From Pyrenophora tritici-repentis (Eukaryota; Ascomycota; Dothideomycetes; Pleosporales; Pleosporaceae): DNA of 64,000 nt. Below, one piece after another: positions 41,435 through 51,106 of this stretch. The stretch is taken from positions 1,612,001 through 1,676,000 of the forward strand of contig NC_089395.1 of assembly GCF_003171515.1 (NCBI RefSeq), in the 5' to 3' direction. How positions within the stretch are numbered: the first letter of the stretch is position 1; the number at the start of each line of letters is the position of its first letter. Below the pieces are notes generated by a model. It searched no databases. It was not told the DNA's origin and saw only the letters and a list, made by a program, of their open reading frames with translations. The translations under genes were made by a program, and so were the position numbers.

Positions 41435-44425
41435 TTAGTGCCCTGCTGCTGTTGAGGTCGAAATGGCAGCAGCAGTCTGCTCTCTACCCCTAGCTTTCTT
41501 AGATTTCAGAATTCCCAGGGGTTTTCTTTTCTTGGCTCTTGTACTTGGAATGGCTGGTTCTACCTCAGTCCCAGGCACGCAACGGCGTTTATTCGCGATC
41601 TCTCTTGTAGCATCCCCTCGCTTTCTTTTGCCATGTCTGGTAGAGTCTTCTCCCAGGGCTTGGGTAGCGGCTTGCTCAAAAATTACAGCAGCCTGATGCG
41701 GTTGTGGAGAAGACGCTGCTGCTGTACTTAAAGCGGGAATTAATGCTGCTAGCACGGAGTTGCGCCCGATAAATATCGTCCGATCTGCCTTAAGACGCTC
41801 GAAAAGATAGGCAGGCTCTGTACTGGTGAGATGCGTTCCTAGGAAAGTAATTGCATGATACTGTTCGCTACCAAATACTGATTCAGCTTGGCGTAGAGAA
41901 TCAGCTATCTGAGGTATTGCCTCCTCAATACTTTGGCTTATATCAAAGCCATACCCGTGTGGTTCGCCTTCTTCAGTAGCAGCATAGGCAAGGAAGATCT
42001 CATACTGATTTCGATCATTGGACCCCGCTGCCCGAGTATAAAGTGTCAGACTATCTGAAGTTGGCTCGTCGTCACTGTATTCGATGTCCGACACGGTCGT
42101 GGCCTCTATTGCAAGAGGAGCCTGTACTTCTTCTGCTCTCAGGACTGGTTCGTCTAACGTTCGACTGTCTAAAGCGTTTCTTAGTTCTCGTCGGAGCCGA
42201 GTACATGTAGACTCAAGCTCCATATTTTCCTCCGACTGTGCTTTCCATCGATGAATCAAATCTTGAAGTTGTCCTTTGACTTTCTCGCAGCCATGGTGAT
42301 CTTTAATAAAACAACAGTATGCGTCGTTTAGTTGTTGGTATTTTGATGTGTACTCTTCTAATAGGTCTTGAATCTCTGCATTCTTACTCTCTAAATTATC
42401 AATCTTTTTGTGTTGCGAGTTAGATTTGCTCACGAGTGTCTCGTGCTGAAGCGACAAGCTCTGGTACTCCTGATGAAGCGTCGCATAATGTAATTGCAGT
42501 TCAGTACGCTGGGCATCTGGATTTGGTGGTTCAGGCGGAATATCAATATCCATAACGTCTTGGACTGATACAGGAGCAGTTGTTGGTACTCCAAAGTCAG
42601 CTGTCTAGGGTTATGTTAGAAAGGTCTTGTGCTACACAAAGGATGGCATACCTGGAGTTCTAGAGAGATAAAAATGCACGAGAAAAGATCGCGACGCAGT
42701 AGTCTCAAATTCGTGTCCTCGCATGGCGGGCCGCTATACAGCTGTGGAAAGAACATTATCTCTTTCTCTTTGGTGAGGTCGTGCTCAAAAGGGCGACCAC
42801 TTCGACGATCGACGCTAAGATGTGGGAGTTTTAAAACAGGTTCGCATGTCTTAGCACTCTCATCGGATCGGACCGCTGTTAAGACTCTCTGGACATGGTC
42901 ACTAGAGAAGTTGGAACACATTGGATTTGCTTTGCGAAGGTATTCCAAGGCGAGTTGTGAATGATAAAGTTCCTCCTTCGCTACAAGAGCTTGTGCGTGT
43001 TTTATTTGGAAACCCCGAGAAATGGCAAATTTTGCTAGATGTTGCCAAGCTACTGGATTGGGTCCTTTCACATAGGGCTTTGGTCCTCCTATCTCCTTTC
43101 TCGGTGTGCACGCTGTCAAGCCATCAAAGTGACGGCTACAAAATGCCCACAGCTCCGTGTATGCAACCATCATTGCGTCTTGCTGGCTGAGCTCGACTTT
43201 GATCTCAACATCTTCAGTCTCATTAAGCTGCACCATATTCTTGCTAGGAGCGAAAAAGAGTCCTGTAAGACTTGACCGTATTGTGCGTTTCATCTGTTCA
43301 CCCAGCAACCGTCTAAGTGCTTCGCAGAGAGGCTCCAAATACTTCAATGTCTCGAAAAAGGTCCATAGTGACGGAATCACGCCAGGAAGATTACATATGT
43401 TTTCCACTAAGATTTTTCGTATGCCACGGTCACTCTGCGAGGGAAATATTTTTCCATGTTCCATAAGACTGATAACCCGGCTCTTGTCCATGTCGGAGTG
43501 CTTAGGAGCCAGAAGCTCGAGGCTTTGTACAGTAATGGCGTCAACAGCCGAGGGAGGCAAAATGGTGTCACCACAGCGTAAGATCCTCTTCCACGCCTTT
43601 GCGATATGATCTAAGTAAAGCGTCATTTCCTATGCTTATTAGGAAGCTTCTTGTTATGTCTAAATGTATCCATACCTCGTCGCACTTCAAGACTAAGAGC
43701 CTGTGAAGCGCTCCAAGTTGCAATTTAGCCCATAGTCCTGGCATGTCAATCAAGGCATCGAAGCCGGCAGCAAGTGAAGGTCGTCTAAAAAGTTGCCGCA
43801 AATCCTTAGGCTTTGACTTCTCTAGGCACGACCACCACCTTTTTAGGGCTTCTTGGTCGTTTTCTCGATGATACAATCTAATCTTGCGGAATATCTCGCC
43901 ATCTGAAGGCCTTAATTCGTTAGAGTAGGACTCAATGATACGAACTAACACCGGCTTAGGCGTATCTGCTCTCACATTAGTAGAAGCAAGGGTGTATTTG
44001 TTTCTGAACTAACTGTGGGAGAACAATCTTACGATCCACCATTTATCATTCTCGTCTAGAAAACGTCGAGCGGCCTCAATGCGGTGCATACCAGAAAGGC
44101 AGTGCACGTTCTTTGGACGCAGGGCAGGTGCATCTTGTGGCCATCGGAGGCTGCACATGTCATCTAATGACATGCCGTGTAAGGACAGTGCTGTAACTAG
44201 GTCATCGTCCTCAATGACAGCATTTATGACATTCTCCTCTTGCAGCCGTGAGCAGCCCACTTGCTCATAGATTTTTTCTAAGCGTATGACATTCTTATGA
44301 GAGAGATCCCGATGTTTGTCCAGCACGATCCTGTGTCCAAAACGTAAAGCGTGCAGTGGTACCCGGGCGATCCCTCGGTAACACATCAACTTTGTCGCAG
44401 CAAAATTCCTGTCTAGCAGCTCCAT
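41435..44425 (-). pseudogene. DUF3723 protein gene with one in-frame stop
   Basis: Exons 44425-43676, 43629-42652 and 42604-41435, with 46- and 47-bp introns, give a 965-codon frame interrupted only by TAG at 44009-44011. Family blocks: YRGIARVPLHALRFGHR, LSGMHRIEAARRFL followed by KWWIV, SNELRPSDGEIFRKIRLY, KPKDLRQLFRR, CDE-EMTLYLDHI across intron 1. The C-terminal 370 residues add a long coiled coil and a basic Lys/Arg tail (RAKKRKPLGILKSKKARG), probably a nuclear signal. The stop replaces what is probably Gln (CAG) just after WWIVRLFSHS. A 24-nt GT-AG excision would remove it but is too short for an intron. DUF3723 proteins are of unknown function and are common accessory genes of fungal giant mobile elements. 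Divergent from the JmjC-SET gene. Confidence 0.75.
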
Positions 44426-44544
44426 AAGACAGATTCAATCTCAACCTCGAAATGACCTGAAGTGAAAGAGACTCTGTGTCAGGCAAGAGCACCAGAGAGC
44501 CACATGAAGTCACGATGTTTAAGCGCCAAGCAATTTACGCTCTA

Positions 44545-44721
44545 TGTCAGGTGTGCAAGGACGTAGCGGACGTGATGGAGGCAGAAGGTTGTTGTATTGA
44601 GAGATCTACAGTAAGCCATCATGATTTTATACACAACCAAGATGAGTAATCATGTGACTAAACAGTCACATGAGAGATGCAGGTCACAGTATACCATGTG
44701 AACCGAGGAGCCAGGCAGACA
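44545..44721. mobile_element. Solo LTR, family B, in the DUF3723/JmjC-SET intergenic region
   Basis: Starts TGTCAGGTGTG, ends GGCAGACA, 177 bp, about 70-75 percent similar to 18575-18738 by eye. Flanks are CTCTA and CTTCT, so any target duplication has decayed. It lies 120 bp upstream of the DUF3723 start codon. Confidence 0.65.
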
Positions 44722-45235
44722 CTTCTTGTGTGTGCCGCAAGGGTTCACGCTAGTCGTAATAGTTGCCGTGTAATGAGCTGCGGCGGGACCGAATAATATT
44801 ACCACCCCACGAGAATGAGTTTGCGAGGCCATCCGCAATAAGTGCTTGGACAAGCTTTTGTAGCTTATAGCATTGACGCTTGCATACATATTGATCGAGT
44901 TCAGCTTAGGCCGCTTCTAATCATTTTGTAAATGCGATCGTAAAGCTGGCAACACGCATCAACAGATACTTGTATCTACCTAAAACGTCGCGAGAGTTCA
45001 GCTGATGTCGAAGACAGGATCTCCAACTACTCAAAGATGCTGAGCCGTACTTGTGTGCGGAGAATGAGGTTGATCTTTTGATTTGACACGTGAGCATATC
45101 GGTAGGAGCAAGCGCCGACAGTGTGCACGGAGCACAAGGGGATTCCTCACCCTTGCGACCCGTGCGCTGAAGACGCGTTTGTTATTCAACTTACGTTGTT
45201 AGTTGTGAGACTGAGATCATATCTCCTGTCTTGCG

Positions 45236-48070
45236 ATGACACGCCGCCATCCTGCAGAAAGCGTCTCCATCAGCTCGATGATCAGCGACACGAAGGAGCT
45301 TCTTCGGCAACTTGAGGAAGTAGAATCGGTAATAACCCACCACGAACGCGCTCAGGGCGGAGCCAAGCAAAGAGCAGCTGCGAAGCAATCGATCGATAAA
45401 ACGAAATTTGTAGCAATTTTCAGGGAAATTTCTCAAAAAGCGCAAGCATACATCGCCAGATTCGAAAAGCAGGGGACACACCACGACGAGTCGCACGACG
45501 AGACACACGACGAGACACACGACGAGACACACGACGAGACACACGACGAGACACACGACGAGACACACGACGAGACACATGAGGAGCCACATGAGGAGCC
45601 ACATGAGGAGCCACATGAGGATATACACAACGGGCCACGCAAGCAAAGAAGTTCAGTGGGACATCGAGCATTGTCGGAATGCGGCACAAGGGCTTTGGAT
45701 CTTCGTCTTCCATGCCAGCTTTCACAGCTCGGAAGAAACATGGTCAGCACCATCCAGGAAGCGCGAGATAAACTACTTCTCCAAGATGTCAACGAGCGCG
45801 GATATCTCATATTGGAGGTGCAGGAGACCTGGGATGCGTCAGAACTTACCAAGCTCCTACACACTGCAAAAGCACCTGGTCGTGACGAGATCAAAGGTTT
45901 CAAACTCGCTCGAGGAACCTCCGACTGCCTACACGCGCAAGTGGCCAGAAATATCTCACTCAGCCTACAGGATATTAAAGGATTCAGCGAAGCACGTGCA
46001 TCTATTCAGCCGAAGATGGAGTTTGAGGAGTGGATAGCAGAACCACCTGAGTGCGTTCAGTATCTCGTCTGCGAACCATTGGCTAATCATGCAGTCAATC
46101 GTCTGCTAGATGCTGGCTCACAATGCAATCGTCGGCCTGAAATTCCCGGTGTCAATCGTCCCTACTGGTATGTTAGTGGGGGGCCCAATACACCAGCGAC
46201 ACTGCATATAGAAGACGGCAATACAGGATCAGCAAACTTGCTATTGGCAGGTGCCGAAAAACACTGGATCATTGTTCCTCGCAGCAGTGCTGATAAGCTC
46301 GAGTCCTGCATAAGAGAGCAGTATCCAGCCTCAAAATTGTGTTCGCAATTTTTGCGACACCACGATGTCATTGTAGGACCTCGCTGGCTCGAGGCAAGGG
46401 GTATCCACTATGAGATTGTATGCCAGAAACCGGGAGATCTCTTAGTTACCCTGCCAGGACGAATTTATCATGAGGTCCGGAATACTGGGAGGAATTTCGC
46501 CATGGCTATCAATTACGAGTTCCCAGATGCTCCTGACGAGCCAGCCGGCTACGTTTGGTGTGAGAATGGAGAAGGAAAATGTGGCCAAGGTGTGCTTACT
46601 CGTGCAAGCTTCATGCCTACTACCTCAGACCGAGCCTTTGATACTGAGAATGAAACGCCTGAGGATGAAATGCCTCATCTGATAAAGAAGCGGATGCATT
46701 CAGGAGTGGAATCTGCGAGTAAAAGACTCAGAACTATGGCCCCGCTCCGTCGTCGGAGGACCACAAGACCTGTTCAACGCATCCTGCGACTGTCGCGCGT
46801 ACCAACACCAATTTCGACACTTGCACCAGTCCCAAATAGTCTACCGCATGTCATACTTAGCGCCATACTTAGCAAAGCAAGTCTGTGGAACTGCGCAAGA
46901 CTAGTCGCAATGTGGAGGTTGCAATCGACCCGAATTGAGCTTGCTCCTGAGTCAGAAGACAAGATTTCGAGGCTTGCTGCGTTGGACAAAAGAGTTTGTC
47001 TTGCCCAGAGTCGCAACTGGCTGTATACTCTCATGTCTAGACTGGCGCAATTTGATATGGCTTCTGCCCTGGACTCTAATCGGCAGGGCGCGATCCGTCT
47101 CGACGGTACGGTATATGACAAAGTCCTTAAAGAGCAGGGGCTCAACGATGTCACTAAAAAAGACCGGGATAAGTTGAAGGAGCGTGTGAAGAAGGCGAGG
47201 AAATTTTTCCAAATTTGCCAAGAATTCGATCGCGGGCTTCTTTGTCTGCTGCCGTTTATGGAAATATCGGAAAACCAACTTTCCAATATGACTACCGCTG
47301 AAATCGAGGAATTTCACGTTCTGGCAGCCGAGAAGAAACTGGACATAGCCGGTCGTTGTAAAATCGGGATATCGATCCAAGACATGTTCACGAGGGATGT
47401 CGAATTCGCTTTCGAGAAAGAGGACCTTACCGCTTTCGACCGCCTCTCCGAACGTGAGATGGTCGCCCTCCTACAGCCTGTCGCTTATCCAAAGGTCAAC
47501 TCATATACGCCTGACAGCGCTTGGCCAAAGCCACCGTCCTGGCCGTGGGAGTGGCCCATGGATCCCACATGGGCACCCCTTGCTGCTTGCGAGATTTGCA
47601 GCTTGGAAGGCTGCATCTGCCTTTCCAATTTAGCCCAGGACCGCCATCGCATTGTCGATTACGGTCCAAAAGGACGCGGAATACAAGCTCGAGGAGCCTT
47701 GAGTGGTGGCTTGGCTTTCAGTGAAGGCGAGTATATCCAGGAGTTGGTCGGTGAGGTCAAACCGCTAGAGTGGTCCGATCATCGGTACAGATCTGTCGAC
47801 TTTAAGAGGCCAGACATAGGCATGACTTGTCGACTGTACTGCGAGGAAGAGAGCAATTGGGCTAGGCTGGTGAATCATGCTTGCGATCCATGTGCGGAAC
47901 TCACTGTGAAAGTCACGCGGGGCAGGGCAAGAATGATGCTCCGAGCACGACGAGATATATGGGATGGTACGGAGATCACGGTGGATTACGGGGAAGCATT
48001 TTCTGCAGATGAGGGATGTTTGTGCGCAACATGCAGCAAGAGTGCTGTACTGACAAAGGACAAGGGCTGA
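45236..48070 (+). CDS. JmjC-SET fusion protein (putative histone demethylase plus lysine methyltransferase)
   Basis: 944 residues in one exon from the ATG at 45236. Residues 1-80: helical, charged. Residues 83-130: tandem HDET then HEEP tetrapeptides. Residues about 265-435: a JmjC domain with the Fe(II) triad His324-x-Glu326 (TLHIEDGNTGS) and His412 (GRIYHEVRN), plus KHWIIVP and FLRHHDVIVGPRWL blocks like KDM4/JARID relatives. Residues 480-520: basic, probable nuclear signal. Residues about 785-796: CEICSLEGCIC. Residues about 804-920: a SET domain with GPKGRGIQARG, WARLVNHACDPCAEL (the usual NHSCxPN, here with Cys for the last Asn), EITVDYGEAF, and a post-SET-like CLCATC (928-933). JmjC oxygenases remove and SET enzymes add lysine methyl groups. 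Having both in one chain is unusual. No stops or frameshifts. Neighbour: divergent DUF3723 gene. Confidence 0.85.
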   Translation: MTRRHPAESVSISSMISDTKELLRQLEEVESVITHHERAQGGAKQRAAAKQSIDKTKFVAIFREISQKAQAYIARFEKQGTHHDESHDETHDETHDETHDETHDETHDETHDETHEEPHEEPHEEPHEDIHNGPRKQRSSVGHRALSECGTRALDLRLPCQLSQLGRNMVSTIQEARDKLLLQDVNERGYLILEVQETWDASELTKLLHTAKAPGRDEIKGFKLARGTSDCLHAQVARNISLSLQDIKGFSEARASIQPKMEFEEWIAEPPECVQYLVCEPLANHAVNRLLDAGSQCNRRPEIPGVNRPYWYVSGGPNTPATLHIEDGNTGSANLLLAGAEKHWIIVPRSSADKLESCIREQYPASKLCSQFLRHHDVIVGPRWLEARGIHYEIVCQKPGDLLVTLPGRIYHEVRNTGRNFAMAINYEFPDAPDEPAGYVWCENGEGKCGQGVLTRASFMPTTSDRAFDTENETPEDEMPHLIKKRMHSGVESASKRLRTMAPLRRRRTTRPVQRILRLSRVPTPISTLAPVPNSLPHVILSAILSKASLWNCARLVAMWRLQSTRIELAPESEDKISRLAALDKRVCLAQSRNWLYTLMSRLAQFDMASALDSNRQGAIRLDGTVYDKVLKEQGLNDVTKKDRDKLKERVKKARKFFQICQEFDRGLLCLLPFMEISENQLSNMTTAEIEEFHVLAAEKKLDIAGRCKIGISIQDMFTRDVEFAFEKEDLTAFDRLSEREMVALLQPVAYPKVNSYTPDSAWPKPPSWPWEWPMDPTWAPLAACEICSLEGCICLSNLAQDRHRIVDYGPKGRGIQARGALSGGLAFSEGEYIQELVGEVKPLEWSDHRYRSVDFKRPDIGMTCRLYCEEESNWARLVNHACDPCAELTVKVTRGRARMMLRARRDIWDGTEITVDYGEAFSADEGCLCATCSKSAVLTKDKG
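45481..45627 (+). repeat. 12-bp coding tandem repeat (HDET/HEEP)
   Basis: About eight units of CACGACGAGACA (His-Asp-Glu-Thr) followed by about four of CATGAGGAGCCA (His-Glu-Glu-Pro), all in frame inside the JmjC-SET gene. Near-identical units indicate recent expansion. Such arrays vary in length between strains. Confidence 0.92.
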
Positions 48071-49048
48071 AGCGATGGCTGTGCTCAGAAGTCAATGGCC
48101 AGTTGGACACGGCATCTTCCCTATACATATTCCAAAGCAGCTTATCAATTCAACACCATTCTTGAGGACAAGGCTAGAAATGCTCAGTTCTCCACCACGA
48201 AAAGACTAAGCGTATACTATGCAATGCGATGCGGTGGGAGTTGCCGTGCTGCTCGAAACAGTCATGTTTCTGGCAAGTCGAAGACGTAATTCCATTGTTG
48301 CACATGCAATTAGCTGCCTATCTCTTTCAAAGTATCCGGTACTCCTCCTATACTGGGATACCACGCTGGACCCACCAACGAGTTGTCGCAGTCACCATCG
48401 CTGGACGGTCAGGCTACAAATGCCGATCTGAGAAAAGGATGAAAATGCCTGTAGAACATGCACCACAGACTTAGCTCGATTCCAATGGAAGCAACGTCGT
48501 TCAGACGATCGGTAAAGACACAGCGATTTGAAGATGTGATTGGTGCTCTACAGTCTCTCCAAGCTGTGTTTGAACAGAAGTGAAGCTTGAATAGGCTATC
48601 AGTCATAGGCACGATCATCTAGTGCTTTACCATCGTACCTCTGATGCACAACCTGCCTGCTTAACCGGATTGTGTTGGAGCGACAGAGTTAATACGCGAA
48701 AGCGTTGCCTAAGAGTGCGCTTTGGATAAACAAATCCTGGCATCGCATGTTGATCTTTGACAAGTCTAGTTTCAAGCCTGTAGACACAGGAAGAATGAGC
48801 TTAGCACTTAACATGTAAAGCTCCAGCTCTTTGCTGCTGTGCTTTATTAGGATGGTCTCATCTGAGCGGCATCACTGTAACCCTAGGCTACCAAAAATAA
48901 TTAAACAAGCGGTCTCGACCTAAGCGCAATTGTTATGGCCACGCATTTCCGCCGCATCAGTATAAAATGATAAACCTATTTAACTATACTGTTCCCCAGT
49001 ATTATCATAGAAACGTCACCTGTGTTATCCATTCTTTCTCCGCTCCGC
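48071..49048. other. Intergenic, no gene recognised
   Basis: 3' flank of the JmjC-SET gene and unassigned sequence. Frames up to 81 codons without family signal. A TATAAAATGA stretch at about 48961 precedes the small membrane ORF. Confidence 0.45.
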
Positions 49049-49225
49049 ATGGCACCTCGAAGCAGTAGCTCCATAAACTTCGTTGTAATGATACTGGTGT
49101 GCGTTATCATAGCAATCTTATTACTACTTTATCTGCTACATTGGTGTCACCAGAAGCGTAAACTGCTTCAGAGGGATGTCACAGACGATCACAATAACAG
49201 TTCACGGCCAGTAGCAGAAGACTAG
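49049..49225 (+). CDS. Very small single-pass membrane protein candidate
   Basis: 58 codons from the ATG at 49049 encode one strong membrane segment (residues about 10-33, IILVCVII-type run of Ile/Leu/Val) followed by a basic, then polar tail ending SRPVAED. A TATAAAA box about 90 bp upstream supports expression. Frame length alone is weak evidence and no relative is known. Confidence 0.35.
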   Translation: MAPRSSSSINFVVMILVCVIIAILLLLYLLHWCHQKRKLLQRDVTDDHNNSSRPVAED

Positions 49226-51106
49226 TAGTTCAATGCGAGATGTCTAGTGCGATAGATGATGTATTCCGGGAGGTGTACGCAGCTCAAACCCTTGAAATTT
49301 GGCACGCAGCAGCTTTGGAGATACTTCTCCTTAGGCTTACGCGTGACGAACAACCGTCCTCCGCAACATATGAAAGACGACGCCTCATCGATCCAAATCA
49401 TTCAATTCCAAATGTCCTGTGTCAAATCACCAGCGATCTGTATCCGGAACAGACGTTGTTCAATGTGTTTTAGTCCGAAAAGGGGCTTTTCTGCTGCAAC
49501 CCGTCGATAATAGCTCTCCTTATTAATTAGATGCCTTTATAAGTGTACGCTGGTCGACATGTATCCTGAGGTTGTGGGCAACCTCATTCAGTTGCTTGAG
49601 CCGTTGCTTGCAAGAGGCTGTAGCATGAGAGACAAGACGATGGCGTAGAGGAGTATTTAAAAGAGGCAGACGGCCACGAGGTCTTTTGGGCGTAATTTGG
49701 TCACAAGCACCATTAAGGTATCTTAACGTAGGAGCCATCTTTGCATCCTGAAACACTTTGTACTCATGAATTATAAACAAATCTCTAACGTCACCTACTG
49801 CGAAATGAGACACACATGGTGATGAGACACTTTTGCAAAAAGAACTTGAATTATAACTCTAGCGCAAGAACATCGGTCTAAGAAGATAGTGGATCGTTCT
49901 ATAGCATTTATTTGTTCCTATGCTAGCTTGTGACCGAGATCCTGGCGATGTTGTTGAAGCTGTCGATCATTTCGTTGGCGCTCTTTAGGCTGTGATTTTC
50001 TTCCTACCCCTACGTCATAAGTCCTTAAGGGACTAATCAGTATTTCGGAACACAGAAACGAGAGTCGTGGTTATGAAGATTGTATACATGGAGGCTCGTC
50101 GCGATGAGCAGCTTTATAGCCCTGTTCCGGGAGTTTCTCCGTGCCCTCACTAGTAGTGGGACAAATTAGCCGTATTTTATCAACCAAGAACGTACTTATG
50201 TAATCAATAGTGCGCCACAGGCTACGCCAGATCTAGACGTAACTAAAAATAAGCTACGGCTTATGCTCCTAGTGCCCCTCCTTTCTTGTAAACGTGTCCT
50301 GTGTCGCGCGGCAACGGCCGGCCTGCAGGAGGCCGCCGCCGCAGCTAAATCTACTGGAAAACGTGGAAGAAAGCGTAAGGGTACAGCAGGACAAGAGCCT
50401 CGGGCTAAGGTAGCGAGACAGGGTGAAGTATGTATTGAAGGTCAGGTTGCGTCAGCATGGAGGGCTCCGGAGGCGCCCATGCTGCACAATAGGAGTGTTT
50501 GATGCAAGTTCAGTGTTGAATAAGGTGCGTCCCCGAGGGACGAGACACCGTGTCCCGAGATATGTTCCCAGTTGGGACTCCCGGACTATTTCCTACGCAG
50601 GTTTGCAGAGCTGTAGTACACGCAATATGATAATATCAGCATCGCTCCATAATTCGACTACCTTCTAGTGGAGTGCATTGTAGTGTTGGCCTCGCTGTCA
50701 ATCATCTTGTCGAAGCGGTTAAATGACCCTTCCGCGATCAACCCTGTTTATTTGTGACTTTGAGCGCCACTCCTAAGTGTGAAGTGCGATTAACAAACAG
50801 AAGATTTATAAGTTTTAAAGGTCACTCCGACTAAGGAGCGTGCATGCCGAAGCTTCCGTACAGCGAGTAAGGAAAACGCGAGAAGTGACCTGAGTTAACG
50901 AGTCGCGCTACTGCATCTCAGCATACATTAGTTTCCAGTGCTTGCTCAGATATCCGCGCTGCTGTGGCGCATGGCGGCTGATGCTTCTAGAAGTATACAA
51001 TCCGGCCAGTGTCTCTTTGCTAACGGTGGGGGAGGGAAACAGACCGCTTATGCTTGTTACCCAATGATGTCGTGGTTTTGAGTGTATCCAAAAATGACTG
51101 TGTTTG
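49226..51106. other. Transposon remains, no intact gene
   Basis: A minus-strand frame at 49523-49813 and a plus-strand frame at 50263-50502 are fragments. The sequence around 49786-49815 has an inverted match at 57978-58010. Nothing intact is visible. Confidence 0.45.
50263..50502 (+). pseudogene. C-terminal remnant of a DDE (pogo/Fot1-type) transposase
   Basis: The 79-codon frame carries an Ala-rich stretch, then STGKRGRKRKGTAGQEPRAK and WRAPEAPM, a composition and order seen at the C-termini of fungal DDE_1 transposases. No catalytic region precedes it, so only a relic is left. Recognition is by pattern only. Confidence 0.4.

Noticed and set aside
44009..44032. 24-nt intron removing the DUF3723 stop
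   Set aside because: It has GT and AG ends, but is far shorter than the 42-160 bp introns elsewhere in the window.
45191..45903. Three long minus-strand frames over the HDET repeat
   Set aside because: Antisense shadows of the 12-bp coding repeat; the sense frame has JmjC and SET domains.
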